NCBI GenBank assembly: GCA_020341875.1
Contig: CP070839.1
Location: 2,360,001 to 2,396,621, forward strand
Origin: Candidatus Zixiibacteriota bacterium
GTDB lineage: Bacteria; Zixibacteria; MSB-5A5; SM1-73
Direction: 5' to 3'
DNA: 36,621 bases
The translations under genes were made by a program, and so were the position numbers. Below, piece after piece: positions 16,395 to 23,821 of the stretch; position 1 is the stretch's first letter, and every line of letters starts with the position of its first letter. The notes below the pieces were generated by a model. It worked only from the letters and a program-made list of their open reading frames with translations. It was not told the origin of the DNA and did no database searches.

Positions 16395-16590
16395 CTTTGC
16401 CTCCTTTAACTGATGTGGCTAATTACTCATGGAAAGTCGAATCTGATCATTTATCCGTGCTCTTGCTCGATCCTGCCTTCGTTCACGAAAGCCAAAACCG
16501 GTTGTCGCCAGCCCCGAAGCCGACACGGCGTTAAAAAGAAATTTACTCAATTGATCCGATTTGGCAAGCCAATTTTTGCCATCATTCTGC

Positions 16591-16618
16591 TTGACAAAGG
16601 AGGGCTTAGCCATAGATT
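16591..16618 (+). promoter_or_regulatory. Sigma-70-type promoter for the DUF3078 gene
   Basis: A perfect -35 TTGACA (16591-16596) is followed after 16 bases by TAGATT (16613-16618). The start codon of the barrel gene is 40 bases downstream. The promoter lies in the divergent region with tricorn copy 2, for which I see no clear promoter. Confidence 0.6.
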
Positions 16619-16657
16619 TTCGAATATCACATCTTCAAATTCACGAGGAGGGACGTC

Positions 16658-17545
16658 ATGAAGAAAAAAACTGCGGCAGCAGGGATGCTTCTGTTGATTC
16701 TGGTTTTGTTTGCCACGTCACGAGGAGACGAAGCCTGGCAGAAACACCTGAATTTGGATCTGACCGTAACGCAAAACTCCTACTCGGACAACTGGGCTGG
16801 AGGAGAGGCGAGCAACGTCAACTGGGTGGCTGCCGCAAACTCCGGCTTTGAGAAGCAGCTTTCTGAAATGATAAGCTCCAAGACCACGATCAGGCTTGAG
16901 TTCGGCCAGACTCACAACCAGGATCCGGAGACAAAAGAGTGGGCCAAGCCGGTCAAATCCACCGACGAAATTGACATCGAAACGTTGGCGAGCTTTGCCC
17001 TGCTCAGGTGGGTGGATCCATACCTCGCCGTCAGGTTCGAAAGTCAATTCTTGGATGCCAGCTATCCCGCGCTGAAAAGATATGTCAACCCCAAGTGGGT
17101 AACCGAATCGGCAGGAATTTCCCGGCAATTCTACGAGACGGACAAGAACGAGATATTCTCACGACTTGGCCTTTACTTAAGACAGATCATTACGGAAGAT
17201 ATCGTAGATACGACTTCGAGAAGGACCGAGATCAATTCGACCAACGATGGAGGAATTGAATCTGTAACCGATGCGAAACTCACCCTCTCTGATAAGGTCT
17301 CCTATACCTTGCAGCTAACACTCTACAAGCCCTTGGTCTTTTCGGAGTCTGGTAAGTTGGAGGGGACTTCTGAGGAGGATTACTGGAAAGAGGTGGACGT
17401 AAACTGGGAGAACACCATCTCCGCCGCCATCAGCAAGTACGTAACCGTATCGCTGTACATTCAGTTGCTCTACGATAAAGAGATCGCCAAGAAAGGGCGC
17501 TTCAAGGAAACCCTCTCGCTGGGATTGACCTATAAGTTATTCTGA
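16658..17545 (+). CDS. DUF3078 family outer-membrane beta-barrel protein
   Basis: The 295-residue protein has a signal peptide (about 1-23, cleavage near TSRG/DEA). It then carries the DUF3078 signature: NSYSDNWAGGE followed by alternating strands with aromatic girdles, such as FEKQLSE, ALLRWVDPYLAVRFESQFL and FSRLGLYLRQII. It ends in LTYKLF, and a C-terminal Phe is typical of BAM-inserted barrels. DUF3078 proteins are known mainly from Bacteroidetes and relatives, and their function is not established. GAGGAGGG precedes ATG. The gene is divergent from the tricorn pair, which may link barrel and periplasmic protease expression. No clear terminator follows directly; a palindromic repeat lies 130 bases downstream. 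Confidence 0.85.
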   Translation: MKKKTAAAGMLLLILVLFATSRGDEAWQKHLNLDLTVTQNSYSDNWAGGEASNVNWVAAANSGFEKQLSEMISSKTTIRLEFGQTHNQDPETKEWAKPVKSTDEIDIETLASFALLRWVDPYLAVRFESQFLDASYPALKRYVNPKWVTESAGISRQFYETDKNEIFSRLGLYLRQIITEDIVDTTSRRTEINSTNDGGIESVTDAKLTLSDKVSYTLQLTLYKPLVFSESGKLEGTSEEDYWKEVDVNWENTISAAISKYVTVSLYIQLLYDKEIAKKGRFKETLSLGLTYKLF

Positions 17546-17867
17546 GCGGACTTCCCCGGGAGAGACTGCTAAGGATCGTAAACGAAAAGCGGTTATTGGA
17601 GTGTCAAGCCTGTTCTTATTAGCTTTTTGAAGTGACAGATTCCCATCAATGCCGGGAGTAACAGCATTTTAGAATCCCCCTCAATCCCCCTTTTTCAAAG
17701 GGGGAAGAACACGAATTCCCCTTTCGTAAAGGGGGATTTTTGACAACCGGTCAAGTACTTAGATGTGTCCGTACTCAGACGCGTTTACGATATGCTCGAA
17801 GCAATCAAGGCGTTACCACTCTATTTGACAGATTTGACGCTCTCGGAGAATCCAGAGGAGCCCGCTT
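17546..17867. other. 322-base gap between convergent genes with a palindromic repeat
   Basis: The gap holds the CCCCCTTT palindromic repeat (17673-17738). A plus-strand open frame (17740-17943) runs into the neighbouring gene antisense and looks spurious. Nothing else is recognised. Confidence 0.5.
17673..17738. repeat. REP-like palindromic repeat (CCCCCTTT/AAAGGGGG type)
   Basis: Two hairpins stand in tandem: CCCCCTTT with AAAGGGGG (17686-17704), and CCCCTTT with AAAGGGG (about 17718-17735). The outer AATCCCCC (17673-17680) and GGGGGATT (17731-17738) are also inverted. This kind of element is scattered through many bacterial genomes. Here it lies between convergent genes and could serve as a terminator. 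Confidence 0.75.
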
Positions 17868-18752
17868 CTATTCCAAGGGGCAGCCGTTGACGTCCACCGT
17901 GGTCCCGGGCGGAGTCAGAGGGCACTTATCCAGCCCGTCGTAAATCCCGTCGCCGTCCGAATCTAAGGGACAGCCCCTTTCATCCACCAACGCTCCTCTG
18001 GGAGTGTCGGCACAAGCGTCGACTCTGTCGGACACCCCATCCTCATCCGAATCCTTTAGCTTTCCAAAATAATAATTGAAGCCGATGAACACTTCCAGGG
18101 TTGCCTTGGGCAAATCCAACTCACCCTGTCTGGGCCCGGCTATGTCTTTCGATCCTTTGAAGTCAGTCAGGAGATGGCTGAGAATGCGAAGCCTTGTGCC
18201 AAAATCCAGACCCCACCTCTCCTTGATCCGGTACTCCAGCCCTCCGCCCAATGAGAAGGTCAGTTCCTGGTCCTTCAGGTCAAAGGGATTTCCGCTTATG
18301 TCGAGTGCCTCGACAGCTTGTCCCTCACTGTTCTTCACGTTCCAGAAAGCCATCCCCACCCCTCCGAAAAGATAAGGATTCGTGCGCTCCCAGGGTCTGA
18401 AACCATAGATCAGTGAAAGGTCAAGCCAAATCTGGGTGGATCGGCTGCCGCCATCCTTTCTGGAGAAGGAGAATCCCGCTCCACCCCCGAGTTTGCCGGA
18501 GAGGTCGGCCTCCCAGGTTTTTGCGTAGGATGCAGAGAGACCCACCGAGAGCCTTTCCTTAAGGTCATACTTGAAGAACAAGGTACCAAGGCTTCCCACC
18601 GTGTTGCTGTCTGAGCGTTCGGTGAGCCCCAATTTCCAGATGCCCCCCCGCAGTCCCAGTGTAAATCTCCGGCTGTAATCCTGCCCACAAACGGAAGAGG
18701 CCGACAGACAGATGCCGACAACTAATAGACAGATCAGGAGACTCTTGCGCAC
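17868..18752 (-). CDS. Outer-membrane beta-barrel protein with two thrombospondin type 3 repeats
   Basis: The protein has 294 residues: a signal peptide ending near VCGQ, an eight-strand-like barrel (about 25-225, many Gly/aromatic strands such as YLFGGVGMAFW and FIGFNYYFG), then two Ca-binding TSP3 repeats (DSDEDGVSDRVDAC and DSDGDGIYDGLDKC). In OmpA-like porins these repeats link the barrel to a peptidoglycan-binding domain. Here a TAG follows NGCPLE at once, and the frame beyond is not OmpA-like, so that domain is absent. The frame opens at 18809, but that GTG overlaps the -10 region of a promoter. I prefer the GTG at 18752, which has GAGGG seven bases upstream and begins the signal peptide. 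It is divergent from the ECF sigma operon. Confidence 0.85.
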   Translation of the reverse strand: MRKSLLICLLVVGICLSASSVCGQDYSRRFTLGLRGGIWKLGLTERSDSNTVGSLGTLFFKYDLKERLSVGLSASYAKTWEADLSGKLGGGAGFSFSRKDGGSRSTQIWLDLSLIYGFRPWERTNPYLFGGVGMAFWNVKNSEGQAVEALDISGNPFDLKDQELTFSLGGGLEYRIKERWGLDFGTRLRILSHLLTDFKGSKDIAGPRQGELDLPKATLEVFIGFNYYFGKLKDSDEDGVSDRVDACADTPRGALVDERGCPLDSDGDGIYDGLDKCPLTPPGTTVDVNGCPLE

Positions 18753-18799
18753 TTGAAAACCCTCGGAACAGAGGTTCTCCAGCAGGTGACTCCTCAGTC

Positions 18800-18829
18800 T
18801 ATATAACACCGGGCTGGCGGCATTGTCAA
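18800..18829 (-). promoter_or_regulatory. Sigma-70-type promoter for the TSP3 barrel gene
   Basis: On the minus strand a perfect TTGACA (18829-18824) is followed by TTATAT or TATATA after 17 or 18 bases. It gives a leader of about 45 bases to the GTG at 18752. It argues against the longer reading frame start at 18809. Confidence 0.55.
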
Positions 18830-18996
18830 GGGAATTCCCCCCCTGCGGAGCCGTAGCCTGAAAGGCTCGGCCGGAAGCACCTGTCCAAAAGACCGTTCTC
18901 GCCTCTCGTCGCCTTTCTCAAAAAATCAGTCGCGATTAGATGAAAAATGTCTATCTTACACCCGGCCAGAGCGTTTTGAATAAACCGGAGACCTAC

Positions 18997-19578
18997 GTGT
19001 ATATTGACAAAGAAGAGAAGACCGACGAAGACCGGGAGTTGATCCTGCAACTTAAGAGGGGTAAGATGAAAGCCTTTCGGAAGCTGGTGGAGAAATACAA
19101 AAAGCCCGCTTTCTTCATCGCCCTGGGATTGGTGGGCAACCGGGAAGACGCATACGATATCTCCCAGGAGGCGTTCACTCGGGTTTACACCAGTTTGGGC
19201 AGGTTCAACCCGCAACATAAGTTCTTCAGTTGGTTTTATGCCATACTGAGTAACCTGTGCAAGAATCATCTGAGAAGCCGGGAGATTCGCGGAAGATATA
19301 TCAGAAGCGTTGACGATGACGCCGAAATGAGCAGTCAGACGAACCCGGCGCCTGGTCCGGACGTCCTGATGGAGAGAAACGAAAGAAGCCTCAGGCTGTG
19401 GGAGGAGATCTCGGAACTGCCGCTCGAGTTCAAGGAGATAATCATTCTGAAACATTTTCAGGGGTACTCTTACAAGGAGATATCCCAGATGCTGAATATC
19501 CCGTTGGGAAGCGTGATGTCCCGGCTCTACTATGCCAGAAAGAAACTTAAGGATAACTTAAAGGACATTCTCACTTGA
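18997..19578 (+). CDS. ECF-type RNA polymerase sigma factor
   Basis: The protein has about 193 residues. Region sigma2 spans about 25-90 (AFRKLVEKYKK, REDAYDISQEAFTRVY, FSWFYAILSNLCKNHLR). After a short acidic linker, sigma4 spans about 135-185 (LPLEFKEIIILKHFQGYSYK, then LGSVMSRLYYARKKLK, a helix-turn-helix). It recruits RNA polymerase to promoters of an envelope-stress-type regulon. The frame is also open from an ATG at 18940, but that start has no ribosome-binding site. GTG at 18997 has GGAG six bases upstream and gives the usual family length. The anti-sigma gene follows after seven bases, so they form one operon. Confidence 0.93.
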   Translation: MYIDKEEKTDEDRELILQLKRGKMKAFRKLVEKYKKPAFFIALGLVGNREDAYDISQEAFTRVYTSLGRFNPQHKFFSWFYAILSNLCKNHLRSREIRGRYIRSVDDDAEMSSQTNPAPGPDVLMERNERSLRLWEEISELPLEFKEIIILKHFQGYSYKEISQMLNIPLGSVMSRLYYARKKLKDNLKDILT

Positions 19579-19585
19579 GGTTTGT

Positions 19586-20032
19586 ATGAAGTGTGAAGAG
19601 GTGAAGCCCTATCTGATGTCTCACTTAGACGGCGAAATCGAGCCGGAGAAAAGATCTGAGATAGAAAAACACTTAGAGGAATGCGAGGATTGCACAAAGG
19701 AGTACCAGGCTTTCGTTAAACTCAAGCAGGAGACGGACAAGATGAAACTTGCGGATTTATCGGACGAATTGTGGAACGGTTACTGGAAGGGAGTATACCG
19801 GCGAATAGAACGGGGAGTAGGATGGATATTCCTTTCCATCGGTGCCATAATTCTGCTGTCCTTCGGCGCCTATCAGTTCTTCAAGGAGCTCCTTGCCGAT
19901 CCCAACATCTCATTGATCGTCAAGATCGGAGTGTCAATTGGGGCACTGGGAGCCATAATCCTCCTGGTATCCATAGTCCGGGAGCGGCTGTTTCTCTGCA
20001 AGACCGAAAGATACGGGGAGGTGGAGCGATGA
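19586..20032 (+). CDS. Anti-sigma factor with N-terminal zinc finger and two membrane helices
   Basis: The 148-residue protein opens with a zf-HC2-type anti-sigma domain; the metal ligands C3, H29, C33 and C36 form the HxxxCxxC pattern. Two hydrophobic helices (about 78-97 and 109-127) anchor it in the inner membrane, with a short loop between them. It should bind and hold the ECF sigma factor encoded just upstream until a signal releases it. The ribosome-binding site GAGG overlaps the sigma stop codon. Its own stop overlaps the start of the next gene (ATGA), which indicates translational coupling. The periplasmic part is too small for a large sensor domain. Confidence 0.9.
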   Translation: MKCEEVKPYLMSHLDGEIEPEKRSEIEKHLEECEDCTKEYQAFVKLKQETDKMKLADLSDELWNGYWKGVYRRIERGVGWIFLSIGAIILLSFGAYQFFKELLADPNISLIVKIGVSIGALGAIILLVSIVRERLFLCKTERYGEVER

Positions 20033-20343
20033 TAATCAGCACATCAAATGACATACCCGGCAGGAGGATGGTCAAAACGCTGGGATTGGTCAAGGGGAAC
20101 ACCATCCGGGCCCGCCACATAGGAAGGGACCTTATGGCGCTGCTTCGACACATGGTCGGCGGTGAGGTGACAGACTACACCAAGATGATGGCGGAGTCAC
20201 GGGAACAGGCCCTGGATAGAATGTTACAGGAAGCCCAGAAGCGGGGGGGAAACGCGGTCATCTCCTTGCGATTCTCCACCTCCTACATCATGTCCGGGGC
20301 CGCGGAGATACTGGCTTACGGAACCGCTGTCGTCGTCGAATAG
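20029..20343 (+). CDS. UPF0145/YbjQ family protein
   Basis: This 104-residue protein matches the YbjQ (UPF0145, putative heavy-metal-binding) family along its full length: TSNDIPGRRMVKTLGLVKGN at the start, then RHIGRDLMALLRHMVGGE, AREQALDRM-like helix, NAVISLRFSTS and a C-terminal strand. The family forms ring-shaped oligomers; its function is unknown. The ATG overlaps the anti-sigma stop as ATGA and has GGGGAGGTGGAG upstream. A longer reading of the frame from 19771 overlaps the anti-sigma gene and is spurious. It is the third gene of the sigma operon, which suggests a role tied to that stress response. Confidence 0.9.
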   Translation: MIISTSNDIPGRRMVKTLGLVKGNTIRARHIGRDLMALLRHMVGGEVTDYTKMMAESREQALDRMLQEAQKRGGNAVISLRFSTSYIMSGAAEILAYGTAVVVE

Positions 20344-20644
20344 CGAAATTCGGTCTTCGAGCAATCTCGGTCTGCGTCTGGAGAGCAACAACTTCAAGCA
20401 ACGTTGTCGCGGGATACCCTTCAGGGTGAACCCTTCAGGGTGAATCCTTTCAAGGTGTCCGTCGATCCTGAAGATCTTCCTTCGACACTGAGTCTCAGTG
20501 CGAGGCAGGACGAAGTGCAGGATCGAGGGGAATCCCTTCAGGGTGAACCCTTCAGGGTGAATCCTTCAGGGTGAATCCTTACCACGCGACAGTCGTGCCG
20601 GGTTTGAGACACGAGCACAAAATAACCCAGTGGGGGTGAAAAAA
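20344..20644. other. 301-base gap dominated by a nested repeat element
   Basis: No gene is seen between the UPF0145 gene and the microprotein. Most of the gap is the inverted and tandem repeat element at 20405-20591. I see no clear promoter for the microprotein. A terminator for the sigma operon is not obvious unless the repeat hairpins serve as one. Confidence 0.5.
20405..20591. repeat. Nested palindromic element with 14-bp tandem repeats
   Basis: Outer ends TGTCGCG (20405-20411) and CGCGACA (20585-20591) are inverted. Inside lie tandem copies of CCCTTCAGGGTGAA: 20417-20430, 20431-20444 and a decayed copy on the left; 20534-20547, 20548-20561 and 20562-20575 on the right. The centre contains inverted CGATCCTG (20463-20470) and CAGGATCG (20518-20525) around a 7+1+7 palindrome CACTGAGTCTCAGTG (20486-20500). 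The layout resembles a small non-coding MITE or REP composite. There is no ORF and no CRISPR-type spacer pattern. Confidence 0.7.
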
Positions 20645-20719
20645 ATGATTTGGAAAATCCTGGCGATCATATTATTTATTTATTCAATAGTCAAGGTATT
20701 GCTGATTTTCATCAAGTGA
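20645..20719 (+). CDS. 24-residue membrane microprotein
   Basis: The frame begins MIWKILAIILFIYSIVKVLL and ends four residues later with a basic C-terminus. It is almost entirely one hydrophobic helix with Lys near both ends, which suits a single-span membrane peptide. A strong ribosome-binding site GGGGGTGA lies six bases before ATG, which is the main evidence that it is translated. It stands alone between the repeat element and the NAD(P)HX repair gene, 59 bases upstream of the latter. The function is unknown; a membrane regulator, a toxin-like peptide or a leader peptide are all possible. Confidence 0.55.
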   Translation: MIWKILAIILFIYSIVKVLLIFIK

Positions 20720-20778
20720 GGCTCAGGAGCAAGGCTTTCTCCCTATAAGATCGCTGATTGAAGAAATCGGACTCTAGA

Positions 20779-22353
20779 ATGAAACTCGTCACCTCTTCCC
20801 AGATGAGAAATATCGACAAGAAGACCATCGAGGGGATCGGCATCCCTGGATTGGAGCTGATGGAGAAAGCCGGAAAGGGCACTGCCCAGGTGGCGAAAAG
20901 GATGCTGGGAGAGCCTGATGGCAGGGCGGTAGCCATATTCTGCGGGCGAGGCAACAACGGGGGCGATGGATTCGTGGTGGGCAGATACCTGTCCCAATGG
21001 GGTGCCCAGGTTCAGTTCTTCTTGACCGCCAAGAGAACCGACCTCAAGGGCGACGCGAAGACAAACCTGGAAAAGGCTGTGGATCTGGACTTGCCTATTA
21101 TGGAGATCATGAATGAAGAAGAGATTCCCTCCCAGATAAAAGCTGACCTGGTCGTGGACGCTCTGTTCGGCACCGGCTTTACCGGTGAGATAAAGGGCTA
21201 CATGAAAGACATCATTGATAAGATAAACTCCTCCGGCATACCGGTTCTCTCCGTGGACATTCCTTCCGGTCTTCACGCCGACACCGGCCAGCACACCGGG
21301 CCTTGTGTTAGGGCAGACCGAACTGCGACTATGGCTCTGCCCAAGATCGGACACTTCGTCTTTCCCGGCAAAGCCATGTCAGGGAAGGTGTCGGTGGTCG
21401 ACATCGGGGTCCCGGAACATGTGGTGGAGGAAGAAAACATTACTCTGAACCTGATCGCCAAGGAAGAGGTCAGGGAGATGATTCCACAGCGGCCGGGCGA
21501 CGCATACAAGGGGACGTGCGGGAGAGTGGTCCTGATAGCCGGATCCACCGGCTTGACCGGAGCCGCGGTTTTGGCTTCTTTATCCTGTTTGAGAGCCGGA
21601 GCGGGAATGGCCATTCTGGGTACCCCCAAGACCCTGGACCCGATCATGGAAATGAAGATGACCGAGGTGATGACCCACCCTCTGCCGGATGTGAGGAAGA
21701 AGGGAGCTTTGGCTCTGAGGGGTCTGGGGGAGATTAGAGAACTCTTGAAATGGGGAGATTGCTGTGCCATCGGTCCGGGTCTGGGGCAGCATTTTGAGAC
21801 CATCGAACTGGTCCAGAGGCTGGTGAGCAAGCTGAAGATGCCCACGGTGATAGACGCGGATGGGCTAAACGCCTTAGCCAAGAACGTGTCGGTGATAAAG
21901 GAATGCGAAGCGCCATTGATCCTCACTCCCCACATCGGTGAGCTTTCCAGACTCAGCGGAATACCGATTTCTGACATCGATAAAGACAAGAGAAAACATG
22001 CCTCTGACTTTGCCGAAGAATACAACTGTGTTTTAGTCCTCAAAGGCGCGCCCACCCTAATCTCGGAGCCGGGAGGTCAAACCTACGTCAATCCGACTGG
22101 CAACGCCGGCATGGCAACCGCCGGCTCAGGGGACGTTTTAACCGGAATTATCGTGGGACTCCTGGCTCAGATGTTGATGCTGGAAAAGGGTGGAGACATA
22201 AAACAGATCATGTTGGACTCCTCCCTCTCCGGTGTGTACATTCACGGGCTGACCGGAGATCTGGCAAGAGAGGAAAAAGGGGAGATGGGTCTAATAGCCG
22301 GAGACATGATGGATAAGACTCCGGCAGCGCTGTTGAAAACTGTCAGCGGATAG
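20779..22353 (+). CDS. nnr: Bifunctional NAD(P)H-hydrate epimerase / ADP-dependent dehydratase
   Basis: The 524-residue enzyme repairs hydrated NAD(P)H. The epimerase (YjeF_N) half spans about 1-215 with CGRGNNGGDGFVVGRYL, DALFGTGFTGEI and VDIPSGLHADTG. The dehydratase half (ribokinase-like) spans about 225-520 with AGSTGLTGAAVLASL, VIDADGLNALA, LTPHIGELSRL and the nucleotide-binding GNAGMATAGSGDVLTGI. Together they convert S- and R-NAD(P)HX back to NAD(P)H using ADP. The frame extends to a TTG at 20758. I chose ATG 20779 because MKLVTSSQMRNIDKKTIEGI matches the family N-terminus, although no good ribosome-binding site is seen there. It is a housekeeping enzyme of full usual length. Confidence 0.95.
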   Translation: MKLVTSSQMRNIDKKTIEGIGIPGLELMEKAGKGTAQVAKRMLGEPDGRAVAIFCGRGNNGGDGFVVGRYLSQWGAQVQFFLTAKRTDLKGDAKTNLEKAVDLDLPIMEIMNEEEIPSQIKADLVVDALFGTGFTGEIKGYMKDIIDKINSSGIPVLSVDIPSGLHADTGQHTGPCVRADRTATMALPKIGHFVFPGKAMSGKVSVVDIGVPEHVVEEENITLNLIAKEEVREMIPQRPGDAYKGTCGRVVLIAGSTGLTGAAVLASLSCLRAGAGMAILGTPKTLDPIMEMKMTEVMTHPLPDVRKKGALALRGLGEIRELLKWGDCCAIGPGLGQHFETIELVQRLVSKLKMPTVIDADGLNALAKNVSVIKECEAPLILTPHIGELSRLSGIPISDIDKDKRKHASDFAEEYNCVLVLKGAPTLISEPGGQTYVNPTGNAGMATAGSGDVLTGIIVGLLAQMLMLEKGGDIKQIMLDSSLSGVYIHGLTGDLAREEKGEMGLIAGDMMDKTPAALLKTVSG

Positions 22354-22474
22354 AACGGATCAAACGGATTATCGTAGGAGTGAATTTATAGAGATATCGC
22401 GGGTCAAAGCAACTGTAACCATGAAAGTTTTGAGACCCTCACCCCGAAACACGGTTATGTCCCCTCATCTTAAT

Positions 22475-22495
22475 CCTCTCCCCGGAGGGGAGAGG
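22475..22495. repeat. Short GC-rich hairpin (CCTCTCCCC/GGGGAGAGG)
   Basis: CCTCTCCCC (22475-22483) and GGGGAGAGG (22487-22495) form a perfect nine-base stem with a GGA loop. It is followed by A residues on the plus strand. This is a common intergenic hairpin type in bacterial genomes. There is no T-tract on either side in the right place for a plus-strand terminator. Confidence 0.6.
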
Positions 22496-22572
22496 AAAAA
22501 ATCCGCTGAATCCGTTGACAGCCCAAGGGAGCTTGGCAAAATCGTATCTTAGTGTAAACGAAGGGGAAAAAC

Positions 22573-23769
22573 GTGCGGGCTGAGACTGCTAGGACGATTA
22601 AGGCGATTTCAAAGAAGATATTCCCGAAGTTGGTAAGGCTCAGAAGAGAGTTTCATCAATATCCTGAATTGTCCTACGAGGAGTTTAAAACGTCCGAGAG
22701 GGCGGCAAGAGAGCTACGTAAGCTGGGTATTCCGGTGAAGACGGGCATCGCCAAGACCGGAGTAGTCGGACTTCTCACCGGAAAGAAAAAGGGCAAGACT
22801 GTAGCTTTGCGGGCGGACATGGATGCTCTCCCCATTCAGGAACAGACAAGCCTTCCCTGCAAGTCAAGAAACAAAGGGGTGATGCATGCCTGCGGGCACG
22901 ATGTGCACATGACCTGCGTGATCGGAGCAGCCATGATTCTCTCGCAACTGAAGGAGGAGATAAGCGGAAACGTGAAATTCATATTTCAACCCAGTGAGGA
23001 GTATATCCCTGGAGGTGCGAAGCCGATGATCCAGGCCGGTGTGCTGGAAAAACCCAAGGTCTCCGGCATATTCGGACTACACACCGAACCGGGAATTCCG
23101 GCCGGCAAGATTGGCGTGAAAGATGGTCCCCTCATGGCTCAGGTGGACGATTTCGATATAGCTATATCAGGCAGCAGCGGACACGGGGCCAGACCCCATC
23201 AGGGGGTGGATGCCATAGTGGTCGCCTCACAGTTGATCCAGGCTTTGCAGACTATACCTTCGAGGATGATAGATCCCGTCGAGCCGGTGGTGGTGAGTGT
23301 GGGCAAAATTGAGGGGGGAACCGCACGTAATATTATATGTGACAGGGTGACCTTAAAGGGCACAGCCCGGAGCTTAAGCAAGGAGGTGGCGCGAAAGATC
23401 CCGGCTCTTCTGAAGAGTGTAACTGCAGGAGTTGTAAAGAGCGCCGGAGCATCTTTTGAGTTGAAATACTCTCCCGGTTACCCTGTGTTGATGAATCATC
23501 CCCGGGAGACAGATCTGGCCCGGGGTACCGTCGCCAGGATGTTCGGAAAGCGGGCCATATTCGAGATCAAAAAGCCGGAGATGGGCGCAGAGGATTTTTC
23601 CTACTTCCTGCAGAAGGTCCCCGGCACGTTCCTGAGATTGGGAATAAGAAATCCGAAGAAGCACGCAGTCTATCCCTGGCATCATCCCAGGTTCACCGTG
23701 GATGAGAACGTCATTAATATCGGCGCCGCGGTGCTGGCCGGTGTGGCTTTTGATTTCTTGAACCGTTAG
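22573..23769 (+). CDS. M20 family amidohydrolase (N-acyl amino acid / hippurate hydrolase type)
   Basis: The 398-residue protein is a typical M20D metallopeptidase-like hydrolase. Metal-binding residues are visible: C107, H109 and D110 in HACGHDVHMT, E142/E143 in QPSEEYIPGG, a His in GLHTEP, and a C-terminal His pair in YPWHHPRF. GAEDFSYFLQKVPG is the family signature near the end. The central dimerisation domain (about 185-300) contains SGHGARPHQGVDA. Such enzymes cleave N-acyl or amidated amino acids, releasing the free amino acid in the cytoplasm; the substrate cannot be told from sequence. The start is GTG with AAGGGG upstream. The beta-propeller gene follows after about 50 bases. Confidence 0.93.
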   Translation: MRAETARTIKAISKKIFPKLVRLRREFHQYPELSYEEFKTSERAARELRKLGIPVKTGIAKTGVVGLLTGKKKGKTVALRADMDALPIQEQTSLPCKSRNKGVMHACGHDVHMTCVIGAAMILSQLKEEISGNVKFIFQPSEEYIPGGAKPMIQAGVLEKPKVSGIFGLHTEPGIPAGKIGVKDGPLMAQVDDFDIAISGSSGHGARPHQGVDAIVVASQLIQALQTIPSRMIDPVEPVVVSVGKIEGGTARNIICDRVTLKGTARSLSKEVARKIPALLKSVTAGVVKSAGASFELKYSPGYPVLMNHPRETDLARGTVARMFGKRAIFEIKKPEMGAEDFSYFLQKVPGTFLRLGIRNPKKHAVYPWHHPRFTVDENVINIGAAVLAGVAFDFLNR

Positions 23770-23821
23770 TTGAAGAGGTAGGTCTAACCTGAAGCCTACC
23801 AGCAAATTGAGGACAGGTGCG

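Noticed and set aside
16563..16582. TTGGCAAGCCAATTTTTGCC, possible sigma-54 promoter before the DUF3078 gene
   Set aside because: GG to GC spacing is 13, too long for sigma-54; a sigma-70 promoter lies just downstream.
19771..20028. Long 5' extension of the UPF0145 frame
   Set aside because: Overlaps the anti-sigma gene in another frame; family homology begins at the ATG at 20029.
20417..20575. Possible CRISPR array
   Set aside because: The 14-base units are directly adjacent without spacers and are arranged symmetrically around a palindrome; no cas genes are near.
21273..22055. Minus-strand open frame of 260 codons
   Set aside because: Antisense to the dehydratase half of the NAD(P)HX repair enzyme.
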